From NCBI GenBank assembly GCA_910578455.1, contig CAJTQA010000011.1, positions 1-64,000 of the forward strand: 64,000 nt of DNA, written 5' to 3'. Each line of letters begins with the position of its first letter. The first letter of the stretch is position 1. The notes below the pieces were generated by a model, which saw only the letters and a list, made by a program, of their open reading frames with translations, searched no databases and was not told the origin of the DNA. The position numbers and the translations under genes are program-made. This DNA is from an uncultured Dorea sp. Its GTDB lineage: Bacteria > Bacillota > Clostridia > Lachnospirales > Lachnospiraceae. This document shows, piece by piece, positions 34,044-42,945 of this stretch.

Positions 34044-36482
34044 TTAATTTGACAATCTTTGAATCATTTTAAGTATCCGCCCCGCGCTGCACCGTATCAT
34101 TTCTTCCGATAATTTTCCTTGTTCATAGGCCTCACGGATATTTGCAGCATCTTTCTGATTTCCGGGCATAATGATATCATTTCCAGCAGCAACGCATTGC
34201 CATGGCACACTGCCATTTTCTGGAACAGTTGTATTCCAATCAGATATAATTACGCCTTCAAATCCCCATTCTTCACGTGCAATTATCGTACAAAGCTCTC
34301 TACTATTAGCCGCATGAACACCATTGATTAAATTATAAGAAGACATCATAGCAATCGGCTTACTTTTCTTTACTGCAATTTCAAATCCACGCAGATAAAT
34401 CTCTCTGAGTGCCCGCTCAGAAACACAAGCATCCACCCCCATTCTATTATCCTCCTGATTATTGCAGACAAAATGTTTGATTGTTACGCCACATCCTCTG
34501 TGGCTCTGTACGCCATCCGTCACAGATGCCGCCATGATCCCTGACAGAAAAGGATCTTCCGAATAATATTCAAAATTACGTCCGCATAATGGATTCCTGT
34601 GAATATTCATACCGGGCGCTAACCACAGATCAACATGGAATTCTTCCATCTCTACGGCAACAGCCTCTCCAAATTCCCGCATCAAACCTGTGTCCCATGA
34701 CTGCGCCAATGCTGTTCCTACCGGAAATGCAGTACAATATTGATAATAAGTATCTGCATTTTCATGATGTTTTGTTTCTTCCAAAAAACCGTTCTCTAAA
34801 GATCCTAAGACACCGGCGCCGTATACGGAATTCGTATCACAATCTACTTCATAGCTCTGCCTTAAACGAAGCCCTGCCGGGCCATCCGCCATAATCAAAG
34901 AACGTATGCCATACTTTTCTTCCAGTGTTTCTGTTGTTTCTCCGGCAGAACCAGGCACTCGTATTCCAGCCGATCCAAGAGTGCTGGCGCCCTGAGTAAT
35001 ATTTCCATACAAGAGTGGTATCAGTTCTGTAACAGGCTGTTCTTTTGCAAAAGTTATCTGATATGTACTATTCTTTTCTTCCTGCGGTATAAATGAAGAA
35101 ATCGGAATCTTTTGTTCCTCTGTCTTCTTAAGCCATTCCCCAGCTCTATTCTTGGCAAATTTAGCTATGCCAAGTTCTTCAACAGATTCTTTTGGGGAAC
35201 AGACTCCCTTTGTATGTTCCAATATCGTCTGCTGATGAACAGTAAACAATTCTGCAAGCTGCAATGACGCGGAATGATTCCCAATCCATATACCATATGT
35301 TCCGGCTTCCATGAACCATGCATGCATCTGTTCTGAAAAACTGGCAAGATTTGACTGGTCAATAGATATCACAAGTTTTTGTTTTTCCTGCGGCTTTAAA
35401 GTGTTTGTCTTTGCAAACCCAACTAACCTTTGATATTCTTTTGCACAATTTGTCTGCGGCAATGTTACATATACTTGTACGACTTCTCGTCCGGAATATG
35501 ATTTTCCTGTATTTGTCACAGAAACCATGATATCCATGCCTCTCGCTGTTCTCTGAAGCCCTTCATATCTTATAGAAAAATCCGTATAGGACAGGCCATA
35601 ACCAAATGGAAACAATGGCTGTATACCGAAACTGTCAAAATACCGATATCCAACATAAATTCCTTCCCTGTATTTCTCCATTTCTAAATTTCCATTCAAA
35701 TAACCAAAACTGTCTGCCGAAGGATAATCTTCATAATGCTTTGCCCAAGTGGCAGTCAATCTGCCTCCTGGCGCTGCGCGGCCAAACAAAACATCCGCAA
35801 CTGCATGGCCTCCCTCTTGCCCGGGAAGAGAAATATTTAAAACCGCTTTAATATTTCCGGCCTCTTGTAAAACATCGGTTAACTCTATCGGTGATCCGAC
35901 ATTTAAGAGTAGTATAATCGGTATATCTGCCTGATCCAGATATAAAATATCTTCCCGCTCTTTTTTACTTAAATAATAGTCTCCTTCTATCTTCCGGCGG
36001 TCTTTACCCTCTCCCGCAATACGGCTGATCACATATACTGCTGCTGAAGCATCTCCTAAATCTTTTAACATAATTTTTCGTCCGTCCGGCATGGAAAATG
36101 GATTGGCTGAATAAGCGTCAAATGGATTTTCTACATGCCTGGCGTCTTCTAAAACTCTTTCCTTCCATGCAGTTCTGGCCGTTTCGTAACGATTCTTATA
36201 ATCTGCAATCCAGTCTTCGCTTGTAATCACTGCGCCTGCGGTCTTTAAACCTCTATATATTGATATACTCTCTCGATTATTAACATCGCCTGAACCGATT
36301 CCTCCCTTAACCGTGCAGACAGCGCCTCCGCCAAACAATGCAATGGACATTGGAACCTTAAGCGGAAGCAAGTTTTCATTTTTTAATAAAACCATACCTT
36401 CGGCTGACGCTTTTCTTGCTAATCTTGCATGTTCAAGCTCCCGTTTGGAAAGCTTTGTTTTCAGTGTACCGCTATGATTCAT
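34044..36482 (-). CDS. GH3 beta-glucosidase with permuted domain order
   Basis: An 812-residue cytosolic glycosidase. The usual GH3 order is reversed. The C-terminal (alpha/beta)6 domain comes first (AEGMVLLKNENLLPL, GDASAAVYVISRIAGEGKDR, GQEGGHAVADVLFG), then the Fn3-like domain (VVQVYVTLPQTNCAKEYQRL). The (beta/alpha)8 domain comes last (IMADGPAGLRL, WLAPGMNIHRNPLCGRNFEYYSEDP, TIKHFVCNNQEDNR), with the nucleophile Asp in GVIISDWN near 748. Such permuted enzymes are known in Ruminococcus and Butyrivibrio. The start is ATG 36482; AGGAGG is rather far upstream. It should release glucose from short beta-glucosides brought in by the adjacent ABC transporter. Confidence 0.9.
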   Translation of the reverse strand: MNHSGTLKTKLSKRELEHARLARKASAEGMVLLKNENLLPLKVPMSIALFGGGAVCTVKGGIGSGDVNNRESISIYRGLKTAGAVITSEDWIADYKNRYETARTAWKERVLEDARHVENPFDAYSANPFSMPDGRKIMLKDLGDASAAVYVISRIAGEGKDRRKIEGDYYLSKKEREDILYLDQADIPIILLLNVGSPIELTDVLQEAGNIKAVLNISLPGQEGGHAVADVLFGRAAPGGRLTATWAKHYEDYPSADSFGYLNGNLEMEKYREGIYVGYRYFDSFGIQPLFPFGYGLSYTDFSIRYEGLQRTARGMDIMVSVTNTGKSYSGREVVQVYVTLPQTNCAKEYQRLVGFAKTNTLKPQEKQKLVISIDQSNLASFSEQMHAWFMEAGTYGIWIGNHSASLQLAELFTVHQQTILEHTKGVCSPKESVEELGIAKFAKNRAGEWLKKTEEQKIPISSFIPQEEKNSTYQITFAKEQPVTELIPLLYGNITQGASTLGSAGIRVPGSAGETTETLEEKYGIRSLIMADGPAGLRLRQSYEVDCDTNSVYGAGVLGSLENGFLEETKHHENADTYYQYCTAFPVGTALAQSWDTGLMREFGEAVAVEMEEFHVDLWLAPGMNIHRNPLCGRNFEYYSEDPFLSGIMAASVTDGVQSHRGCGVTIKHFVCNNQEDNRMGVDACVSERALREIYLRGFEIAVKKSKPIAMMSSYNLINGVHAANSRELCTIIAREEWGFEGVIISDWNTTVPENGSVPWQCVAAGNDIIMPGNQKDAANIREAYEQGKLSEEMIRCSAGRILKMIQRLSN

Positions 36483-36570
36483 AATTTTTACTTTTATCCT
36501 CCTTTTAATATGCGCTCCTTTATGCAATAATAAAATTTACTATTACGCTTCAAAATTGAAAAGTAATATA

Positions 36571-36628
36571 AAAAGAAAGACTGCCACAGTCAGCTTTTCG
36601 TAATTCAAAAGGCTTACATATAGCAGTC
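36571..36628 (-). terminator. Terminator-like hairpin after the ABC permease genes
   Basis: GACTGC (36579-36584) pairs with GCAGTC (36623-36628), and AGCTTTT with AAAAGGCT inside. The minus strand continues TTTCTTTT. It separates the transport genes from the downstream GH3 gene, so GH3 may be expressed at a lower level or from its own promoter. Confidence 0.5.
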
Positions 36629-36646
36629 GTTTTAAAACCTGTTTTA

Positions 36647-37492
36647 TTACTCCTTTACACCGCCAAGTGTAACACCTGCAATGATGAACTTGGAAAGACA
36701 CAGGTATACGATAATAATCGGTACAATTGCCACCAGAATCATTGTATAGATCTTACCCATATCAAAGTTCATATAATCGGCGCCTCGAAGTGTCGCGATC
36801 AGAATCGGAACGGTCATCTTGTCTTTCGATTGAATAACCAGAGCCGGAACGAAGTAATTATTCCAAGATCCTACAAAACTAAAAATCGCCTGCACCGCAA
36901 TCGCCGGTTTCATAATCGGAAGTACAATCTTGTTAAAAGTCCTGAACTCTCCGCAGCCGTCAATTCTTGACGCCTCCACAAGTGACAGCGGAAGTGATGA
37001 CTGCAGATAGCTGTACATAAAATAGAACACAGCCGGAGACGCAATCGAAGGTATGATCAATGGAAGCAGTGAGTCATACATTCCCATATTCGTAATCAAC
37101 CGCAGGAATCCCATTGCAGTCACCTGTGTAGGCATTACAAGAATTGCCATAATAAATGTAAATGCAACCTTCTTTAGTTTAAAGTTATACGCATACAAGC
37201 CATACGCCGTTAATGCTGAAAAATATGTACAAATTGCTGCAGAGCAGCCAGAAACGATCAGACTGTTTAAAATACCCCTCAACATCGGAAAGGTTCCGTC
37301 ATTGGCGACATTAGTTAGATTTTTTAACAAATAGTTTCCTGGCAATGCAGAAAACCCTTTCTGTAGGTCTGCATGTGACCGTGTCGCATTGATAAACAGG
37401 ATATAGAAGAAAAACAAACACATGAATGACAGGATAATCAGTACAATATGTGCAACTATACTCCGTAAATGACTTGGCTGTTTTGATTTCAT
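36647..37492 (-). CDS. ABC sugar transporter permease (MalG-type)
   Basis: A 281-residue inner-membrane permease with six helices. The EAA loop that contacts the ATPase is seen as LVEASRIDGCGEFRTFNKIVLPIMKP. It ends in FIIAGVTLGGVKE, the typical MalG terminus. ATG 37492 is chosen because GGAGGGGG precedes it. It overlaps nothing but starts four bases after the MalF-type gene. No ATPase gene is present in the locus, so a shared MsmK/MsiK-type ATPase encoded elsewhere must energise it. Confidence 0.92.
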   Translation of the reverse strand: MKSKQPSHLRSIVAHIVLIILSFMCLFFFYILFINATRSHADLQKGFSALPGNYLLKNLTNVANDGTFPMLRGILNSLIVSGCSAAICTYFSALTAYGLYAYNFKLKKVAFTFIMAILVMPTQVTAMGFLRLITNMGMYDSLLPLIIPSIASPAVFYFMYSYLQSSLPLSLVEASRIDGCGEFRTFNKIVLPIMKPAIAVQAIFSFVGSWNNYFVPALVIQSKDKMTVPILIATLRGADYMNFDMGKIYTMILVAIVPIIIVYLCLSKFIIAGVTLGGVKE

Positions 37493-37496
37493 AAAT

Positions 37497-38450
37497 CTAC
37501 CCCCTCCTTTGCTGTTTTTTCGCTTTTTTCGCTGCAGCTTTCGAACCATCCGGGTCATCATTATTTGTCATCCGATATACAAAGAAACACAGAATACCGC
37601 TGACAATAAACAGATAGACGGACAACGCACCTGCCATACCATAATTTCTGCTCTTCAAATGGCTGTTCAGGAACATGATCAAAGTCATCGAGGTACGATC
37701 CGGAGTACCCTGTCCATTAGTCAGAATCTGCGGCACATCAAACATCTGCAGGCCGCCAATGATAGCTGTGATCAGCGTATATGCAAGAATCGGCCGTATC
37801 TGCGGCAGCGTAATGTAGAAAAACCGCTGGAAACTGTTGCATCCGTCCAACTCAGACGCCTCAAATACATCAGGACTGATTCCCATAATTGCAGCCATCA
37901 ACATAATCGTTGAATTTCCAAACCACATCAGGAAATTCATAAACCCAACCAATGATCTTGTTCCCAACGCGGAACCCAGGAAATCAATGGGCTGACTGGT
38001 AAGCCCTATGGACATAAGAATAGAATTAACCGGTCCGTTAGTAGAGAACATCGTAAAAAATAACATCGCAAATGCAGACGCCATGATCAGGTTCGGCAGA
38101 TAGATAACAACCTTAAAAAACTGTGTTCCGTGAATCTTTAACCTTGCATCTACGAACCACTCCGCAAGTACCAACGCGATCACAATCTGCGGAATGAATC
38201 CTATAATCCATAAGATCAGAGTATTCGCTGCATATTTCAGCATATCCGAACCCAGAAGGCTGATATAATTTTCCATTCCAACAAAATTCGGTCCGATCTC
38301 TTTAATTCCTGAACGGTAATATTCAAAAAAACTATACCGGATGGTATCCACCAAAGGAATAAAGGAAAAAATGAAGAAACTTACAAAAAATGGAAGAATA
38401 AAAATATATCCCCATTTTGAATAGTCAACTTTTTTATGTTTTGATTTCAT
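37497..38450 (-). CDS. ABC sugar transporter permease (MalF/UgpA-type)
   Basis: A 317-residue permease with a cytosolic basic start, six helices and the EAA loop DVFEASELDGCNSFQRFFYITLPQIRP. VFAPQ-like features include FFYITLPQIRPILAYTLITA. The C-terminus is long and lysine-rich (KAAAKKAKKQQRRG). It forms the transmembrane heterodimer with the MalG-type protein encoded next. It follows the binding-protein gene by about 60 bases on the same strand. Confidence 0.92.
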   Translation of the reverse strand: MKSKHKKVDYSKWGYIFILPFFVSFFIFSFIPLVDTIRYSFFEYYRSGIKEIGPNFVGMENYISLLGSDMLKYAANTLILWIIGFIPQIVIALVLAEWFVDARLKIHGTQFFKVVIYLPNLIMASAFAMLFFTMFSTNGPVNSILMSIGLTSQPIDFLGSALGTRSLVGFMNFLMWFGNSTIMLMAAIMGISPDVFEASELDGCNSFQRFFYITLPQIRPILAYTLITAIIGGLQMFDVPQILTNGQGTPDRTSMTLIMFLNSHLKSRNYGMAGALSVYLFIVSGILCFFVYRMTNNDDPDGSKAAAKKAKKQQRRG

Positions 38451-38512
38451 AAACTATCATTCCTTTCTGCTCCATATGACGCAGGGCAATCAATGCCCCG
38501 CGGTCATTTTAT

Positions 38513-39925
38513 CTATTCCGGCCATTGAATCTCGGTAATATCAGGATAACGCTCTATGATCGCCGTCTCAAAATTCTTTTTCGCCTTATCATAGTCAACC
38601 TTCCCCTGCAGATAATCACTGAACGAATTCTGGATTAATTCCACACATCCCTGATCATATGCGGAAAGCGGAGCAATCTGAATATTTTCTGCAACCGGTG
38701 CAAAATATTGAAATGCATTCTGCCCTCCAAGGAATTCTGAAGCGAAAGAATCGTCTTCTGCCGCTTCTTTCATACCACTTGTTGTATTCGTAAAATCCGA
38801 ATAGTCTTTTGAAATTTTCAGCAGATTATCTTTGTCTACCGTTACCGCAAGAATAATGTCTTTTACGTGCTCCGGATTATCTGTACCCGTACATGCATGT
38901 ACATAAGAACCGCCCCAATTATATTCCTGCGGAGGATTGGTAACAGCCCATACGCCGTCTTCACCGTCCCAGTTTGGATTCAAAGTAAAATCAATTCCCC
39001 ATGCCGGGAACAGGAATGCGAATACTTTAGAAGCAGAACCCATTGCTTTATTCCAGTCATCGTTCCACTGGCCTTTTATATTCTTATCTAAATAGCCTGC
39101 ATCCAGCCACTCTTTAGAACTATTTACCCAATCCATGATTTTCTGGTCAACTTTTATCGTCGTTTCACCAGGACTTACCCATGATTGTTCAATGCTGTTA
39201 CCATACAGACGGAATGTATCTGCATAAGAAGCAAATGTATAATATCCTTTTGCTTTTAGCTCTTCTGCCGTTGTTTTTATAGTATCCCAGTCTTTTACTT
39301 TCTGACCGATTTCTTCCGGATCATCTGTTCCAAATACTTCTTTGGCGATATCACGGCGATATACTAACAGTCCCGGACAGCACTGCCATGTAGAGCCCCT
39401 CTGAACGCCATCTACATCAGAAGCTGTAACTTTCGTAAAATCATACTGATCTGCCAGATCCTTATCAGGGTCAATTCCAAGATCCTTAAGAGGTATAGCC
39501 GCATCCGCATCTGCATCCGTATATTTATTGACATAATCCGTCTCTGACAAGAAGATGTCGACTTTGTCATCGGCTGAGGCGTCTGCCTGTTTCATAAGCG
39601 CCTCATCAAGCTTTTGCTGATAGACGCCATCCTGATTGGGATTGATAATCCAGTGAATCTCTGTACCGTCGTTTAAAACAGTTACCGTGCCGTCCTTAGA
39701 AGTTTCCTTTACTTTTGGATAAACTGCCTCCACACGTTCACGAAATTCGTCATTCCAGCTATAAATATTAATAACCTTTCCTTCCTCTCCACTTGACGCA
39801 CCGCCGCTTGACGCACCGCCGCTTGACGCACCGCCGTTTCCAGAATCAGACGATTTCCCGCAGCCTGCTGCCAGACTTGCTGCCATCGCCGCAATTAACA
39901 TGATACTGACTACTCTCTTTTTCAT
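38513..39925 (-). CDS. ABC sugar-binding lipoprotein
   Basis: A 470-residue extracellular solute-binding protein anchored by its lipobox AASLAAGC. A flexible linker of three GASSG repeats follows, and then a family 1 (MalE-like) binding fold starting INIYSWNDEF. Further marks are IFLSETDYVNKY, TFRLYGNSIEQSW and VFAFLFPAWGIDF. The ligand cannot be read from sequence. Context (two GH94 phosphorylases and a GH3 beta-glucosidase) suggests a short beta-glucan oligosaccharide. AAGGAGGG precedes the ATG. The promoter region carries a regulator site (see 40027-40045). Confidence 0.9.
   Translation of the reverse strand: MKKRVVSIMLIAAMAASLAAGCGKSSDSGNGGASSGGASSGGASSGEEGKVINIYSWNDEFRERVEAVYPKVKETSKDGTVTVLNDGTEIHWIINPNQDGVYQQKLDEALMKQADASADDKVDIFLSETDYVNKYTDADADAAIPLKDLGIDPDKDLADQYDFTKVTASDVDGVQRGSTWQCCPGLLVYRRDIAKEVFGTDDPEEIGQKVKDWDTIKTTAEELKAKGYYTFASYADTFRLYGNSIEQSWVSPGETTIKVDQKIMDWVNSSKEWLDAGYLDKNIKGQWNDDWNKAMGSASKVFAFLFPAWGIDFTLNPNWDGEDGVWAVTNPPQEYNWGGSYVHACTGTDNPEHVKDIILAVTVDKDNLLKISKDYSDFTNTTSGMKEAAEDDSFASEFLGGQNAFQYFAPVAENIQIAPLSAYDQGCVELIQNSFSDYLQGKVDYDKAKKNFETAIIERYPDITEIQWPE
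39793..39836 (-). repeat. 15-bp repeats encoding the lipoprotein linker
   Basis: Just under three copies of TTGACGCACCGCCGC (plus-strand reading) encode GGASS/GASSG units directly after the lipid-anchored cysteine region. In-frame copy-number change would alter only the tether length. Confidence 0.75.
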
Positions 39926-39983
39926 TAAAAAACCCTCCTTTTATATTTTGTGAAACATTAGCTTCACGTTTATTGATGGATGG

Positions 39984-39989
39984 ATTATA
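39984..39989 (-). promoter_or_regulatory. -10 box of the transport operon
   Basis: TATAAT on the minus strand, about 60 bases before the binding-protein start codon. No -35 consensus lies 16-18 bases upstream, which fits activator-dependent transcription. The 19-bp regulator site ends 38 bases upstream of it. Confidence 0.6.
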
Positions 39990-40026
39990 ATATATAATTT
40001 TTTTCAGTTATATTAGAGTTCTTACC

Positions 40027-40045
40027 AAAATATCAGATTCATGAC
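40027..40045. promoter_or_regulatory. Putative AraC-regulator site 1 (transport operon)
   Basis: AAAATATCAGATTCATGAC, a perfect inverted copy of site 2 at 40095-40113. It is 38 bases from the -10 box of the leftward transport operon. A third near-copy lies before the AraC gene at 46392-46410. Identical spacing in all three cases argues for an activator site. Confidence 0.75.
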
Positions 40046-40094
40046 ACATTTTAAATTTTCTGTTAAACAATGGGAACTGCCTCGCTTATTTTAG

Positions 40095-40113
40095 GTCATG
40101 AATCTGATATTTT
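40095..40113. promoter_or_regulatory. Putative AraC-regulator site 2 (GH94 operon)
   Basis: GTCATGAATCTGATATTTT, the exact reverse complement of site 1. It faces the rightward GH94 operon, whose likely -10 box TATGAT (40151-40156) begins 38 bases downstream. The -35 region is only a T run, again suggesting dependence on an activator. Confidence 0.75.
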
Positions 40114-40195
40114 TCACATGTTTTTTATTTTTTTAATACATGATTTCCTCTATGATGTTTTCTATCTAAATATATAAATGAAAGGAGCATAAAGA

Positions 40196-42895
40196 TTGGA
40201 GCATTTAAAATTTATCGATGAGCACGGCAGCTTTTCAATAAGACAACCGGAAAATACAAGTTATTTGTACTTTCCTCTGGCATCGGAAATGGGTCTGAAG
40301 AGCGCCGTAACGCCAAATCTTGGGGGCGATGCCAAGATTGATCAGGAAACCTTCCTTTTAGAACCAGTAAGTTCTGAAAACTTACATAATAATCGTTCCA
40401 CCCGTAACTTCTGGCTGTTAATAGACGGCGCAGATGCATATTCAGCTTCTGGAGCGTCCGCTGAGCAGGAAAGCGTCAAATTTACTGCAATGCAGGATGA
40501 AAGTGAACTGAAAGCAGGATTTATGTGGCAAACACTGACAAGATTGTCCAAAGTCCACCAATTAAAGTCTACGATTACCTCTTTTATTCCAAAAGATTAC
40601 AATGTAGAAATCATGTATGTAACCGTGCAGAATCATTCGGAAGTTACGCAGGAATTAACTGCTTATGCCGCGATTCCTATCTATGGGCGCAGTGCAGACA
40701 ACATCCGCGACCACAGGAATGTCACATCCATGTTACACAGGATCGATACGAATAAAAACGGAGTCCTTGTCTGCCCCACCATGTCCTTTGATGAAAAAGG
40801 GCACCGTCCCAATAAACATATTTATTATGTTATGGGGTGTATGGGTAATGGCAATGCACCGAAGAGTTTCTATCCCACTGTCGAAGATTTCGTCGGCGAA
40901 GGGGGAACCTTTACACATCCCCGCGCCATATATGAAAAACACCTTGGGGTTACAGCGCCCGGGCATGCGGCCGGAAAGGAAGCAATGGGCGCCTTCCGCT
41001 TTGAAACCGTCTCTCTTGCTCCCGGGGAAAAAGCAGATTATATTCTTCTTATTGGCACGGAAGACAATGAAAAAAAGATTCTTGACCTGTTTGAGAAATA
41101 TAATACCGCCGGCAAAGTGCAAAAGGCTTTTTCGGATACAAAATCTTACTGGCAAAATAAAGTAAACGTGAAGTTCCATACGAAGGAAGCGGATTTTGAC
41201 CATCTAATGAAATGGATCTGCTTTCAGCCGTTCCTCCGCCGATTATTCGGCTGTTCTTTCCTTCCGCATCATGACTACGGACGGGGCGGCCGTGGATGGA
41301 GAGATCTGTGGCAGGATTGTCTTTCTTTGTTGCTGATAGAACCTGAAAGCGTCAGTCATATGATTACCATGAATTATGGGGGCGTCCGCATTGACGGAAC
41401 CAACGCAACAATTATCGGAAATGGAGATGGTAATTTCCTTGCAGATCGAAATGGAATCTCCAGGGTATGGATGGATCATGCACTTTGGCCGTTAATGACT
41501 ACAAAACTTTATATAGATCAAACAGGAGACGCCCAAATACTAAATAAATCTATTTCCTATTTTAAAGATGCTCAGACTATGCGCGGAACTGAGGTTGACG
41601 TTCTGTGGAATTCAGAACAGGGAGACAAACAACGTACTGCCCAAAATGACATCTATACCGGAAGTATTTTAGAGCATCTTCTCATCCAGCAGCTGACTGC
41701 ATTTTATGAAGTAGGAGACCATAACATCTACCGACTCCGCGGAGCCGATTGGAACGATGCACTGGATATGGCGTCAGAACACGGCGAAAGTGTTGCCTTT
41801 ACCTGTGCCTATGCCGGTAACCTGTTGAATCTTGCGTCAATGATCCGTCTATTGGACAGCCATTCCTCCACGCATACGGTAGAATTGTTGGAAGAAATAA
41901 AGATTTTATTGGAAAACGATGTAAATGTCTTTGACGATATCGGAAAAAAGCACAAAATAATAGCCGACTATATGGGTTGCTGCAGACATACCATCAGCGG
42001 TAAACGTATCAGCATCTCACTCTCGGCTCTTGCTGTAAATCTGATTCAAAAAGCGAATTGGCTCATGGAGCGTCTGAGATCCCAGGAATGGATTGACGGT
42101 CCGGGTGAAGAAGGATGGTTTAACAGCTATTATGATAATCATGGCCGCGCCGTTGAAGGTTTGTTCAAAAATCATGTGCGTATGATGCTGACCGGGCAAG
42201 TCTTTGCTATCATGAGCGGAACTGCGGAAGACAGCCAGATTGAAAAGATTACAAGAAGCGCCGATCACTATCTTTATCAAAAAGAAATCGGCGGTTACCG
42301 CCTGAATACCGATTTCCATGAACTGAAATTTGATATGGGGCGTATGTTTGGATTTGCATATGGTGAAAAAGAAAACGGAGCTGTATTCTCCCATATGGCA
42401 GTTATGTATGCCAACGCCCTGTATCACAGAGGATTTGTAAAAGAAGGATGGAAAGCGCTTAAGACACTTGCTGATACAGCCCTGGATTTTAATACCAGCC
42501 ATATCTATCCGGGGATTCCGGAATATTTCCGTTCTGACGGACGGGGAATGTACCAGTATCTGACAGGCGCCGCAAGCTGGTTTATGCTGACGATGATTAC
42601 AGAAGTCTTCGGTGTCCGGGGCGAAGCCGGAGACCTTATCCTGTATCCAAAACTTCTGGCCTGCCAGTTTGATGAAAATGCCGCCGCTTCCATTACCATT
42701 CCTTTTGCAGGGAAAAATTTTACTATTATTTATAGAAATAAAAACGGCAAAGACTTTGGAGCTTATATTATTGATTCTGCTTCATGTGATGGAAATGAAC
42801 TTGCAGTAAATGAAGATTCTTTTGTTAGTCTTTCCCGGAATATGCTTACTGCATTATCAGACGACATGCACACCATCATCATAAATCTGCTGTAA
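40196..42895 (+). CDS. GH94 glycoside phosphorylase (1,2-beta-oligoglucan/cellodextrin phosphorylase-like)
   Basis: An 899-residue cytosolic phosphorylase. It splits a beta-glucosidic bond with inorganic phosphate, giving glucose 1-phosphate and saving ATP. The GH94 alpha-barrel carries PHHDYGRGGRGWRDLWQDCL, IDGTNATIIG, LADRNGISRVWMDHALWP and the catalytic region LRGADWNDALDMA (about 516-524). The combination WMDHALWP/RGADWNDALDM is what I associate with sophorose-chain (1,2-beta-oligoglucan) phosphorylases more than with cellobiose phosphorylase, but the substrate is inference. The start is TTG 40196, seven bases after AAAGGAGC. The AraC-type site lies in its promoter. Confidence 0.85.
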   Translation: MEHLKFIDEHGSFSIRQPENTSYLYFPLASEMGLKSAVTPNLGGDAKIDQETFLLEPVSSENLHNNRSTRNFWLLIDGADAYSASGASAEQESVKFTAMQDESELKAGFMWQTLTRLSKVHQLKSTITSFIPKDYNVEIMYVTVQNHSEVTQELTAYAAIPIYGRSADNIRDHRNVTSMLHRIDTNKNGVLVCPTMSFDEKGHRPNKHIYYVMGCMGNGNAPKSFYPTVEDFVGEGGTFTHPRAIYEKHLGVTAPGHAAGKEAMGAFRFETVSLAPGEKADYILLIGTEDNEKKILDLFEKYNTAGKVQKAFSDTKSYWQNKVNVKFHTKEADFDHLMKWICFQPFLRRLFGCSFLPHHDYGRGGRGWRDLWQDCLSLLLIEPESVSHMITMNYGGVRIDGTNATIIGNGDGNFLADRNGISRVWMDHALWPLMTTKLYIDQTGDAQILNKSISYFKDAQTMRGTEVDVLWNSEQGDKQRTAQNDIYTGSILEHLLIQQLTAFYEVGDHNIYRLRGADWNDALDMASEHGESVAFTCAYAGNLLNLASMIRLLDSHSSTHTVELLEEIKILLENDVNVFDDIGKKHKIIADYMGCCRHTISGKRISISLSALAVNLIQKANWLMERLRSQEWIDGPGEEGWFNSYYDNHGRAVEGLFKNHVRMMLTGQVFAIMSGTAEDSQIEKITRSADHYLYQKEIGGYRLNTDFHELKFDMGRMFGFAYGEKENGAVFSHMAVMYANALYHRGFVKEGWKALKTLADTALDFNTSHIYPGIPEYFRSDGRGMYQYLTGAASWFMLTMITEVFGVRGEAGDLILYPKLLACQFDENAAASITIPFAGKNFTIIYRNKNGKDFGAYIIDSASCDGNELAVNEDSFVSLSRNMLTALSDDMHTIIINLL

Positions 42896-42945
42896 GCTCC
42901 TGAAAAGACGCTTTGATCTTACTATATAAGGAAAGGGAAAATAAT

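Noticed and set aside
40027..40113. 19-bp inverted repeat considered as ends of a small mobile element
   Set aside because: Only 49 bases lie between the arms, and a third copy with the same promoter spacing exists at 46392-46410, which fits a regulator site.
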